Source: Pirellulales bacterium
Lineage (GTDB): Bacteria > Planctomycetota > Planctomycetia > Pirellulales > DATAWG01
NCBI GenBank assembly: GCA_036267355.1
Contig: DATAWG010000113.1
Span: 1 to 53,218, forward strand
DNA length: 53,218 bases
Direction: 5' to 3'
A program made the translations under genes and the position numbers. The notes beneath the pieces are model-generated. The model was not told where the DNA came from. It searched no databases and saw only the letters and a list, made by a program, of their open reading frames with translations. Shown here piece by piece: positions 14,903-23,378 of the stretch (positions within the stretch are counted from its first letter, which is position 1; every line of letters begins with the position of its first letter).

Positions 14903-16621
14903 ATGCAACTTCCAGTGATCCAGCTTCCGCGGCCGGTGCCGCCGCAGCGCGTTCGCCAGCCGCAAGATAGCATCCCGCAAACGCGCGACCAGCGGGAAGA
15001 ACTGCACGGCCTCATCGATCGCTATGTCAATCAAATTCAGCCAGTGCCGCCGCTTTCGATCGAAGAATTGCGGCGGCACACTTCGGCGGTGGTCGAGCAG
15101 AGCGGCTTGCCGACGAAGTATCACGATTATGTGGCCGTGGTGCTCAATGGCCGGGTGTGGCGCGATTCGCTCGCTTCGGTGCCCTACGAGCGGCGGTTGC
15201 TGCTGCTGCCGAAGTGTTTGCGCGTGGAAGACCATTGCCCGGCCCCGTTCGACGATTTTGGGCTGCTCTGCAAGCAATGCGGCCAATGCTCGATTCAAGA
15301 TCTGCAAAACGAAGCCGAGCGGTTGGGCTACGCCGTGCTCGTGGCCGAGGGCTCGGCCTTGGTGATGGCGCTGATTCAAACAGGCAAGATCGACGCGATC
15401 GTGGGCGTGAGCTGCCTCTCGGTGCTTGAAAAGGCGTTTCCCTATATGGAGTCGGCCGCGATTCCCGGCGTCGCCATTCCGCTGTTGCAAGACGATTGCC
15501 GCGACACGACGCTCGACATGGAATGGCTGTGGGAGATCATCCATCTCACGAGCGAAGACAAAACCTATCGGCTCGATCTCGACGCGCTGCGCCGCGAGGT
15601 CGATGGATGGTTCGAGCCGGAGCCGCTTTCCGGGATCATCGGCGCCGCCACGACCGAAACCGAGCGGATCGCATACGATTGGCTAAGTCGCGCCGGTAAA
15701 CGCTGGCGGCCGTTTCTCGCCGTCTGTGCCTACAAAGCGATTCGCGAAGAACTCGAAGGGCCGCTACCGGCCGAGTTGCGAAAAATTGCCGTCGCGGTCG
15801 AATGTTTCCACAAAGCCTCGCTGATCCACGACGACATCGAAGACGACGATGCGCTACGCTACGGTCAGAAAACGTTGCATGAAGAGCATGGCATGCCGGT
15901 GGCGGTGAATGTCGGCGACTTTCTGCTGGGCGAAGGCTATCGCTTGCTGGCCGAATGCAATGCTCCGGCCGAGATTCGCGCGGAGATGTTGAAAGTTGCC
16001 GCGGCGGGACATCGCACGTTGTGCCTTGGCCAGGGAGCGGAGCTTTGCTGGGGCCGCTTGCCGCAGCCGCTTTCGTCGCCGCAGGTGTTGGAAATCTTCC
16101 GCCAAAAAACGGCGCCCGCCTTCGAAGTGGCCCTGCGACTTGGCGCCGCGCTGGCCGGCGCCGATGCCGAGGTGAACGACGTGCTGGTGCAATACTCGGA
16201 ATCGCTGGGAATCGCCTATCAAATTCGCGACGACCTCAGCGATCTGACCGCCGGCGACGAGCCCGACGATCTGACGGCCATGCGTCCGACCTTGCCGTTG
16301 GCGGTGGCCTACGAACGGACGAAGGGTCCCGAGCGCGAGCTGTTGGCCCAGCTTTGGCGCCGCGCGGCATCGCCGGAAACCGCCGCTGAAGCCCATCGCC
16401 TGGTGCGCGATTCGGCAATTGAGGATCGCTGCCGGGGGCTGCTCGAATCGTATAAGGAACAAGCGGTGCGCTCCCTTGCCGAGCTATCGTGTGCCAGCCT
16501 GAAGGGGTTGTTGCGACGCGTGATCGGGAAGATTTTTACCGTCGAGGTCAAAGGTTGGTGCAGTGAGTTTGAGACTCGAAATGCTGCAAGTCGCCCGGCT
16601 GTCGCCGAAGCTGCTCGGTGA
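14903..16621 (+). CDS. DUF116 domain fused to trans-isoprenyl diphosphate synthase
   Basis: The C-terminal part (about residues 250-545) is a chain-elongating prenyl diphosphate synthase. It has GKRWRP, the first aspartate-rich motif DDIEDDD (310-316) and the second DDLSD (443-447), all consistent with an active enzyme that condenses isopentenyl diphosphate. The N-terminal part (about 40-215) is DUF116, with C105 in LLLPKCLR, C112 in HCPAP and CKQCGQC (C123, C126, C129), a probable Fe-S site. DUF116 is normally a separate protein of unknown role, so the fusion points to a redox-linked isoprenoid step. The gene overlaps the next by 59 bases. Product chain length cannot be read. Confidence 0.88.
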   Translation: MQLPVIQLPRPVPPQRVRQPQDSIPQTRDQREELHGLIDRYVNQIQPVPPLSIEELRRHTSAVVEQSGLPTKYHDYVAVVLNGRVWRDSLASVPYERRLLLLPKCLRVEDHCPAPFDDFGLLCKQCGQCSIQDLQNEAERLGYAVLVAEGSALVMALIQTGKIDAIVGVSCLSVLEKAFPYMESAAIPGVAIPLLQDDCRDTTLDMEWLWEIIHLTSEDKTYRLDLDALRREVDGWFEPEPLSGIIGAATTETERIAYDWLSRAGKRWRPFLAVCAYKAIREELEGPLPAELRKIAVAVECFHKASLIHDDIEDDDALRYGQKTLHEEHGMPVAVNVGDFLLGEGYRLLAECNAPAEIRAEMLKVAAAGHRTLCLGQGAELCWGRLPQPLSSPQVLEIFRQKTAPAFEVALRLGAALAGADAEVNDVLVQYSESLGIAYQIRDDLSDLTAGDEPDDLTAMRPTLPLAVAYERTKGPERELLAQLWRRAASPETAAEAHRLVRDSAIEDRCRGLLESYKEQAVRSLAELSCASLKGLLRRVIGKIFTVEVKGWCSEFETRNAASRPAVAEAAR

Positions 16622-17447
16622 TTCGGCCCCGCTGGTGCATGGCTTTCTCGAAAGCCAGCGGAGCGCCAACGGCGGATTCATCGATCGTGGCGGAAGCAGC
16701 GATCTCTATTACACCGTGTTCGGCATCGATAGCCTGATCGCACTGCGGGCCGAGTTTCCGGTCGAGCCGCTGGTGGCCTATTTGCATTCGTTCGGCAGCG
16801 GCGAATCGCTCGATCTGGTTCACTTGGCATGCCTTGCTCGCGGTTGGAGCGCCATTCCAGCGGCGCTTCGCGCGCAAGCCCCGGTCGATCGCATTCTGGC
16901 GATTCTTGAAACGCACCGCGCGGCCGACGGTGGCTATCATCCCAGTCGAGGGGCGGAGCGCGGCACGATTTACGGCTGTTTTCTTGCCTGGGGGGCGTAT
17001 CAAGATCTGGGCCACCCGATGCCGCAGCCGGAGCGGATTGCCGATTGCCTCGCGCATTTGAAAGCGGCCGACGGTGGATATTCCAATCAAGACGACATGC
17101 CGCTCGGCCTCACGCCCCCCACCGCCGCTGCGGCGACGCTGATGCGGCAACTCGGCCGCCCCATCGAGGCGACAACCCAAGCGTGGCTGCTCGCTCGATG
17201 CACCGCTGAAGGCGGCTTTTTGGCACATCCCGACGCTCCGCTACCAGATTTGCTATCGACCGCAACGGCTTTGCATGCGCTGGTGGGGATGCATGCCGAT
17301 TTGGATCCGATCGCGGAGCCGTGCCTCGATTTCGTCGATAGCCTGTGGACCAACCGCGGCTCTTTCTACGGCCATTGGGGCGACGATCAACTAGACTGTG
17401 AATACACGTACTACGGCCTGCTGGCCCTCGGGCACCTGAGCTTCTGA
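16563..17447 (+). CDS. Prenyltransferase/terpene-cyclase alpha-barrel repeat protein
   Basis: The 294-residue protein is built of QW-like repeats, each with a small GG(Y/F) turn: ANGGFIDRG, ADGGYHPSRG, ADGGYSNQDD, AEGGFLAHP. It contains no DxDD motif. It resembles the beta subunit of protein prenyltransferases or half of a squalene-hopene cyclase. GTG at 16563 is taken as start (ATG at 16581 is possible). It overlaps the synthase gene, so the two products are probably made together and may act on the same isoprenoid. It could be a cyclase partner, a second barrel or a prenyltransferase. Confidence 0.75.
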   Translation: MSLRLEMLQVARLSPKLLGDSAPLVHGFLESQRSANGGFIDRGGSSDLYYTVFGIDSLIALRAEFPVEPLVAYLHSFGSGESLDLVHLACLARGWSAIPAALRAQAPVDRILAILETHRAADGGYHPSRGAERGTIYGCFLAWGAYQDLGHPMPQPERIADCLAHLKAADGGYSNQDDMPLGLTPPTAAAATLMRQLGRPIEATTQAWLLARCTAEGGFLAHPDAPLPDLLSTATALHALVGMHADLDPIAEPCLDFVDSLWTNRGSFYGHWGDDQLDCEYTYYGLLALGHLSF

Positions 17448-17453
17448 CTCGAT

Positions 17454-17548
17454 GCGGTTTCAAAACCGCAAGGCGGAGGGGGACAGCCCCCGTTTTTCTC
17501 CGAAGACTACGCAAAATGGGGACAGTCCCCCAGCGGTTTTGAAACTGC
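17454..17548. repeat. Nested palindrome between the two cyclase-fold genes
   Basis: Outer arms GCGGTTTCAAAACCGC (17454-17469) and CAGCGGTTTTGAAACTGC (17531-17548) enclose GGGGGACAGCCCCCGTTTT and AAAATGGGGACAGTCCCCC, which also pair. It shares the GGGACAG core with the repeats at 4459 and 24181. Confidence 0.75.
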
Positions 17549-17554
17549 TTCTCG

Positions 17555-19474
17555 ATGCCGTTCGACGAATCCACCGCCCGAGAGATTCAACAGACACTCG
17601 CCGGCGCGCGAGAAACCTTGCTCGCCAACCGCAATAGCCGCGGCTATTGGGACGGCGAATTGGCCACAAGCGCACTGGCGACCGCCACTGCCACCTTCGC
17701 CCTGCAAATCGTTAACCGTCGCGACAACAGCTCGAGCCCGAAGCGCCAGCAAGGAACTGCTCTTCCGCGCCCCGCCACCGATCCGTCGCTGGACACTCTC
17801 ATCCGGCACGGCCACGATTGGCTCGTGCAAACGCAGCGACCCGACGGCGGCTGGGGCGACACAGTCGTGAGCCTGAGCAACATCAGCACCACGGCGCTCT
17901 GCTGGGCCACGCTGCTGATCGCGCCGCAAAAGGATCGCAACGAAGCGGCGCTGGCCGGCGCGCGCGATTGGCTGGCTCGGGCCGCGGGCGGGCTAGCGCC
18001 AAAGCAGCTTTCAGCGGCGATTGTCCGGCGGTACGGAAAGGATCGCACGTTTTCCGTGCCGATTCTTTCGGTGCTGGCGATGGCCGATGCGTTGGGATCC
18101 GGACAAGCGGCGTGGCGGCTGGTGCCGCAATTGCCGTTCGAATTGGCCGCTTGTCCGCGACGTTGGTTCCGCTGGCTGCGCATGCCGGTCGTCAGCTACG
18201 CCCTGCCGGCATTGATCGCCATCGGCCAACTGCGGCACCATCAATTGCCGTCGCGAAACATTGCCGCCCGTTTGGCGCGGCGCATCGCCAAGCGGCGCAC
18301 GCTCAATGTGCTTGATCAAATTCAACCCTCGAACGGCGGATTCTTGGAGGCCACGCCGCTGACCAGCTTCGTTGTCGCCAGCCTCGTCGAAGCCGGTCAA
18401 TCGCAGCATCCGGTGGTAAGGCGCGGCGTGGAATTCATAGCGGCATCGGTTCGGCCGGATGGCAGTTGGCCAATCGACACCAACCTCGCCACTTGGGTCA
18501 CGACACTGTCGTGCGTGGCACTTGCGGGCGAAGAATCAAAAGATCCAATTGCCGACGGCGGCGCCACAGCGATCCGCGAGTGGCTGCTGGCCCAACAATA
18601 CCGCCATCGCCATCCCTATACCGATGCGCCGCCGGGAGGATGGTCGTGGACTGATTTATCCGGCGGAGTCCCCGATGCCGACGACACGCCCGGAGCGCTA
18701 CTTGCGCTGCGGGCTCTTGCGCCCGATGACCCACGGGTTCGCGAAGCCGCGGCAGCGGCGGTCGGTTGGCTATTGGACCTTCAGAACCGCGACGGCGGGA
18801 TGCCGACATTTTGTCGCGGCTGGGGCCGCCTGCCGTTCGATCGCAGCGGCGCCGACCTCACGGCCCATGCGCTATTGGCGTGGTTTGCCTGGAAGCCCGA
18901 CCTGCCCGATCCGCTGCGCAAGCGGCTCGAGCCGGCGATCCGGCGTGCCGTCCGGTATTTGCTCGACGTGCAGCTTCCCGACGGTGCGTGGACACCGCTT
19001 TGGTTTGGCAATGAAGCGACCGCCAATGAAGAAAATCCGGTTTATGGCACCACTCGCGTCCTGCGGCTGATCCGCATTACCGAATTGGCCGAATCGGGCG
19101 GCTCAAATTGGACGGCCGCATTGGGACGGGCAGCCCGGTGGCTCCTGGCCGCCCAAAACGCCGATGGCGGTTGGGGCGGGGGGACGGGCACGCGCTCGTC
19201 AATCGAAGAAACCGCCCTGGCGATCGAGGCGCTTGCCGAAGTAGCGAGAGCGGATCACAGCGGCGACAACCAACCGCTCTCGCCGATCACTCGCGGTATC
19301 CACTGGCTGGCTGAAGCCACAAACCACGGCCGACATTTCCCTCCGTCGCCGATCGGCTTCTATTTCGCCAAGCTGTGGTATTTCGAAAAACTGTACCCCG
19401 TGATTTACACGGTTCAAGCGCTGTCGGCCGTCCAACGCGCCGCCACGCTGCAAGCGACGGCAGTGCGTGATTAG
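17555..19474 (+). CDS. Squalene-hopene-cyclase-like class II terpene cyclase
   Basis: Class II cyclases protonate an isoprenoid and fold it into rings. The 639-residue length equals that of squalene-hopene cyclases. The catalytic DxDD motif is D374-A-D376-D377 (VPDADDTPG), at the same number as in the Alicyclobacillus enzyme. QW-type repeats such as NRDGGMPTFCRGWG, DGAWTPLWFGNE and NADGGWGGG are present. Near the N-terminus an unusual segment around residues 59-70 (SSSPKRQQGT) derives from the CCCGAAGCG dispersed repeat and looks like an in-frame insertion. Following the prenyl synthase and the 294-residue barrel protein, it probably cyclises the product of that synthase. Whether the substrate is squalene is unknown; no squalene synthase gene is in the window. 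Confidence 0.85.
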   Translation: MPFDESTAREIQQTLAGARETLLANRNSRGYWDGELATSALATATATFALQIVNRRDNSSSPKRQQGTALPRPATDPSLDTLIRHGHDWLVQTQRPDGGWGDTVVSLSNISTTALCWATLLIAPQKDRNEAALAGARDWLARAAGGLAPKQLSAAIVRRYGKDRTFSVPILSVLAMADALGSGQAAWRLVPQLPFELAACPRRWFRWLRMPVVSYALPALIAIGQLRHHQLPSRNIAARLARRIAKRRTLNVLDQIQPSNGGFLEATPLTSFVVASLVEAGQSQHPVVRRGVEFIAASVRPDGSWPIDTNLATWVTTLSCVALAGEESKDPIADGGATAIREWLLAQQYRHRHPYTDAPPGGWSWTDLSGGVPDADDTPGALLALRALAPDDPRVREAAAAAVGWLLDLQNRDGGMPTFCRGWGRLPFDRSGADLTAHALLAWFAWKPDLPDPLRKRLEPAIRRAVRYLLDVQLPDGAWTPLWFGNEATANEENPVYGTTRVLRLIRITELAESGGSNWTAALGRAARWLLAAQNADGGWGGGTGTRSSIEETALAIEALAEVARADHSGDNQPLSPITRGIHWLAEATNHGRHFPPSPIGFYFAKLWYFEKLYPVIYTVQALSAVQRAATLQATAVRD

Positions 19475-19508
19475 AATGACGTACGCCGAAGCACGAATGT
19501 CAAAGGAA

Positions 19509-19601
19509 GGCTACAGGCTACAGGCTACAGGCTGCAGGAGGCGCAAGTGTCCGGTCCGCACGTCTTCTTTCCTGTAGCCTGTAGCCTTCAGCCTCTAGCC
19601 T
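19509..19601. repeat. Inverted pair of GGCTACA heptamer arrays
   Basis: Four period-7 units of GGCTACA (19509-19538) face four reverse-complement units (19571-19601) across about 32 bases. They lie 20 bases before the cysteine desulfurase start. Confidence 0.9.
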
Positions 19602-19621
19602 ATTAGCCATTAGACATTTCC

Positions 19622-20770
19622 ATGCTTGTGTATCTTGATTGCAACGCAACAACGCCGCTCGAACCTCGGGTCCATGAGGCAATGCGGGCGTGCGCCGAGA
19701 TCGAATTCGGCAACGCGGGCAGTCCGCACGAATTCGGCGAGCGGGCCAAAGCGCTCGTGCACAAGGCCCGCGACCAAATTGGAGCGGTCCTAAATGCTCG
19801 GCGGCACGAAGTGATCTTCACGAGCGGGGCGACCGAGAGCAACAATCTGGCATTACTTGGTTTGGCGTCGTACGGCGAACGATCCGGAAGACGACACATC
19901 GTTAGCACCCAGATCGAACATTCCTCGGTGCTCGAACCGCTGGCGGCACTCCAGCGGCGCGGCTTCGAATTATCCCTCCTCCCGCCCGCTGTTGGCGGCT
20001 GGGTCGATCCGCAGGCGGTTCGCTGCGCCGTTCGCGACGACACACTGCTGGTTTCGGTAATGCAGGTGAACAACGAGACGGGCGTTCGTCAGCCGATCGC
20101 CCAAATTGCCCGGCTGCTCGACGATTCGGATGTCTATCTCCACACCGACGCGGCGCAAGGATTCGGCAAAGAACTCGCCCCGCTCCGCGATCGCCGCATC
20201 GATCTGATCAGCATCAGTGGCCACAAAATATACGGGCCGAAGGGAATCGGTGCGCTCGTGTTGCGTCGGCGCGAGCGAGAGTTGCCGCCTCTCGAGCCGC
20301 TAATGCATGGCGGCGGGCAGGAATTGGGTCTGCGGCCGGGCACGCTGCCGGTTCCGCTCGTGGTCGGATTGGGCCTTGCCGCCGAGGTTGCCATGGACGA
20401 GGCCGAACAGCGAGCCGAGCAGTGCCGGAAATTCAAGGAAACGCTGCTCGATGGCTTGGCCCCACTCTGCCCGGCAATCCACGGCGATCCGGCTCGCACG
20501 CTGCCGCACACCGTGAACCTTTCATTTCCAGGCGTGGACGCCGAAGAGGTGATTGCGGCATGGCGCGGCTCGGCGGCGGTGTCGAATGGCTCGGCTTGCA
20601 CTTCGGCGTGCGACACCGCCAGCCACGTTCTGACGGCAATGCATTTGCCGCGAGCACAAGTTGACGGAGCGATTCGCATCTCATGGTGTCATTCGACATC
20701 TCTGCCCGACATGCCGCGGCTCATCGCGGCGATCGAACAACACGTGGCGCAGAGTGGGACCCGGGGGTAG
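19622..20770 (+). CDS. Cysteine desulfurase, DndA/NifS type
   Basis: This PLP enzyme removes sulfur from cysteine as an enzyme persulfide for Fe-S clusters or other thio-products. The 382-residue protein has PLP-lysine K202 in SGHKIYGPKG, ATESNN, and the sulfur-carrying C326 in SNGSACTSACD. The wording (YLDCNATTPLEP, FGNAGSPHEFG, GGGQELGLRPGTLPV) is closest, as I recall it, to DndA of DNA phosphorothioation. No dndB-E gene is in the window. It may supply sulfur to the Fe-S proteins or to the product of this gene cluster. It follows the cyclase after a heptamer inverted repeat, so co-transcription is not certain. Confidence 0.88.
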   Translation: MLVYLDCNATTPLEPRVHEAMRACAEIEFGNAGSPHEFGERAKALVHKARDQIGAVLNARRHEVIFTSGATESNNLALLGLASYGERSGRRHIVSTQIEHSSVLEPLAALQRRGFELSLLPPAVGGWVDPQAVRCAVRDDTLLVSVMQVNNETGVRQPIAQIARLLDDSDVYLHTDAAQGFGKELAPLRDRRIDLISISGHKIYGPKGIGALVLRRRERELPPLEPLMHGGGQELGLRPGTLPVPLVVGLGLAAEVAMDEAEQRAEQCRKFKETLLDGLAPLCPAIHGDPARTLPHTVNLSFPGVDAEEVIAAWRGSAAVSNGSACTSACDTASHVLTAMHLPRAQVDGAIRISWCHSTSLPDMPRLIAAIEQHVAQSGTRG

Positions 20771-20774
20771 GGCT

Positions 20775-20837
20775 GCCCAGGGGAAGGCCGGGAGGACTGC
20801 ATTCCAATGGGCAACGTGGTCTGGGCCTTCCCTGGGC
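20775..20837 (+). terminator. Long-loop hairpin after the cysteine desulfurase
   Basis: GCCCAGGGGAAGGCC (20775-20789) pairs with GGGCCTTCCCTGGGC (20823-20837), closing the end of the cluster. The loop is about 33 bases and no U-run follows, so a terminator role is tentative. Confidence 0.4.
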
Positions 20838-20975
20838 TTTGGGAAGATGCTGGCGGTGCTGGCGGGGAAGATTTAGCGATGAAGTAAACCTTGCCGCGTC
20901 GAAATAGGAGATAGAGACACAGTCTTGCATCGGCGACTCGCCGAATCCTCTATCGCTCCGCCGTAGGACGCTATC

Positions 20976-23366
20976 ATGCAGAACGTGCGGGACGCGCTGG
21001 CTCGGGCTGCCGCGCTCGTCGATGCCGAGCAAATTGCCGAAGCGGAAAAAATTGCCGCGCAGATCGTGCGGCAATTGCCCGATTGCGCTGCGGCGCTGGT
21101 GCTATTGGGCATCATCGCGCGAAAAACGGCCAGATCGCAAGATGCAATCGACTGGCTGCGGAAGGCTTGTTGCTGCCGCCCCGGCGATGCGGCGATCCAC
21201 GCCGAATTCGGACGTGCGCTTGCCGATTGCCGGAGGTTCGACGAGGCGGTTGCCGAATTTCGCCGGGCAATCGAGTTGAATCCGGCCGATGCCGGCGTTT
21301 GCCTCAATCTTGGCGCTGCGCTCGGGCAAATGGACGAACCAGGCGAAGCGCTCCCCTGGTGCCGCCGGGCGGTGGAACTCGCGCCCAACGACGCAATTGC
21401 CCAATTCAACCGGGGCAACATGGCCCGTGCGTTGGGCCTGCTGGAGGAAGCCACGGCGGCGCTCGCGACGGCCGTTCGACTCGCGCCTGATTTCGCGGCT
21501 GCCCACTGGAACCTCGGCTATTGTTACCTGCTGGCAGGGGATTTTCGCCGTGGCTGGGGCGAGCACGAATGGCGCGTGGCAGCAGGGGAAGTTGCAATCG
21601 ACGATTATCCCCAGCCTCGCTGGAAAGGCGAATCCCTTGAAGGCCGCACGATTCTCATCCACGGCGAACAAGGCATCGGCGACGAAATCTTGTTCGCTTC
21701 GTGTCTGCCTGAGGTGATCCAGCGGGCAGCCCATTGCGTGGTCGTTTGCGAGCCTCGGCTTGTGCCCCTATTCCGACGATCGTTTGCTCGGGCCACGGTT
21801 TGCGGATTTTCACGGCGGCAGGATCGGCAAGGCGCGCAGCTCGCCGGGGAAATCGCTCGCATCGACGTGCAAATTCCGACTGGCAGCTTGCCGCTTTTCT
21901 TGCGGCCGGCGCGAGACAGCTTTCCCTTGCGAGAGCAATTTTTGACCGCCGATCCGGGCCGTGTCGCCGAGTGGCGGCGCCGGCTCGGAGATTTGGGACC
22001 GGGATTGAAAATCGGCATCTCATGGCGCACCGGCGGGCAACCTGGCGAACGGCGGATGCGCACCACCGCGCTCGAGCAATGGCGAGGGCTCTTGTCGTTG
22101 CCGGGCATTTGCTGGGTGAATTTGCAATATGGCGATTGCGTCGATGAATTGGCGGCGGCGCGGCGCGAGATCGGGGTCGAGATTCACGATTGGCCGGAAG
22201 CTGATCCGCTCGTGGAAATGGATGCGTTCGCGGCAAAAGTGGCGGCACTGGATTTGGTTCTGTCGGTCGATAATTCGACGGTGCATCTGAGCGGGGCGCT
22301 GGGAGTGCCGACATGGGCATTTTTGCCCCACGTGCCCAGTTGGCGATGGACGATCGCCGACTCGCGAAGCGTGTGGTATCCGAGCCTGCGGCTTTTTCGC
22401 CAGACCGAACGCGGCGATTGGAGCGCCCTGTTGGCGCGTGTCGGCCAAATGCTGGCAACGGTGGCGAATTCGGCGGAGCCGGCCGCGGCATTGCAAGCCC
22501 TCTTGGAAGAACGAGCCGAGGGGGCGTTGATTCGAGGGCGTGCGTTGGTTTGGAACGTTTGCCGACGATCACCCCTCACCCCCGACCCCTCTCCCACAGA
22601 GGGGAGAGGGGGGCGGGAACCGCCGGTTCCGGCTGCGATGTTGCCGGCCGATGGGGCAACGTCGGCCGAGATCGGTTGGGGGCCGACGATTCGCGCGGCC
22701 ATCGATGCCCACGAGCGGCGCGATTTCGCGACGGCCGAAAGACTGTGCCGCGAGGTGTTGAACCATTCACCCCGGAATGTGCAAGCCACGAATTTGCTCG
22801 GCGCGCTTGCCGCGCAAACGGGCCGGCTCGATCTGGCAATTCGCACGCTCGGCCGCGCCGCTGCCTGGGCGGACGACGATCTTATCGTATCGCTCAACAT
22901 GGCCGGCGCACTGGCCGACTCGGGACACCTCGATCGCGCCATCGACACCTATCGCCGCATCATCCAGCGGCAGGGCCATTCATTCGAGGCTTGGTTGGGT
23001 TGCGCAAAAGCCTTGCAAACCGCTGCTCGCCACGACGAAGCGATCGCCGCTGCGCGCCAAGCCCTTCGCATCCGTCCCGATCATCACAAGACATTCAACC
23101 TTCTCGGCGTTTGGTGTCTCGCGGCCGGCCGGCTTTCGGAAGCCGAAACGGCGCTGCGTGAAGCGGTGCGCCTGCGGCCCGACTATATGGCCGCGCACAA
23201 CAATCTCGGCATCGCGATCGAGCAGCAAGGCCGGCTGGAAGACGCCAAAAACTGCTTCGCGAGAGCGTTCGAACTCGATCGGACGTGCCTGCAGGCCGCC
23301 AACAATTTCACCTCGGTCAACAACAAGCTCCGTCAACCGGCGATCGTGCCGCTCACCGGACATTAG
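20976..23366 (+). CDS. TPR protein with GT9-like (heptosyltransferase-fold) glycosyltransferase domain
   Basis: The 796-residue protein has TPR repeats (about 1-200), a GT-B domain (about 200-500) with EGRTILIHGEQGIGDEI, VQIPTGSLPLF, LKIGISWRTGG and DLVLSVDNSTVHL, and a second TPR block (about 570-790). The combination is common in bacteria that glycosylate flagellins or surface proteins. Flagellar genes fliD and fliS follow on the same strand. I infer protein O-glycosylation, probably of flagellar subunits. Between the domains, RSPLTPDPSPTEGRGGR is encoded by a palindromic heptamer repeat. The end is 12 bases before the next start, so the two TPR genes form an operon. Confidence 0.82.
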   Translation: MQNVRDALARAAALVDAEQIAEAEKIAAQIVRQLPDCAAALVLLGIIARKTARSQDAIDWLRKACCCRPGDAAIHAEFGRALADCRRFDEAVAEFRRAIELNPADAGVCLNLGAALGQMDEPGEALPWCRRAVELAPNDAIAQFNRGNMARALGLLEEATAALATAVRLAPDFAAAHWNLGYCYLLAGDFRRGWGEHEWRVAAGEVAIDDYPQPRWKGESLEGRTILIHGEQGIGDEILFASCLPEVIQRAAHCVVVCEPRLVPLFRRSFARATVCGFSRRQDRQGAQLAGEIARIDVQIPTGSLPLFLRPARDSFPLREQFLTADPGRVAEWRRRLGDLGPGLKIGISWRTGGQPGERRMRTTALEQWRGLLSLPGICWVNLQYGDCVDELAAARREIGVEIHDWPEADPLVEMDAFAAKVAALDLVLSVDNSTVHLSGALGVPTWAFLPHVPSWRWTIADSRSVWYPSLRLFRQTERGDWSALLARVGQMLATVANSAEPAAALQALLEERAEGALIRGRALVWNVCRRSPLTPDPSPTEGRGGREPPVPAAMLPADGATSAEIGWGPTIRAAIDAHERRDFATAERLCREVLNHSPRNVQATNLLGALAAQTGRLDLAIRTLGRAAAWADDDLIVSLNMAGALADSGHLDRAIDTYRRIIQRQGHSFEAWLGCAKALQTAARHDEAIAAARQALRIRPDHHKTFNLLGVWCLAAGRLSEAETALREAVRLRPDYMAAHNNLGIAIEQQGRLEDAKNCFARAFELDRTCLQAANNFTSVNNKLRQPAIVPLTGH
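22572..22613 (+). repeat. CCCCTCA heptamer palindrome inside the TPR-glycosyltransferase gene
   Basis: CCCCTCA, CCCCCGA, CCCCTCT (period 7) followed by the complementary AGAGGGGAGAGGGG form a hairpin. The insertion is in frame and encodes LTPDPSPTEGRG in an interdomain linker. Confidence 0.8.
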
Positions 23367-23378
23367 AGGACTGAATTG

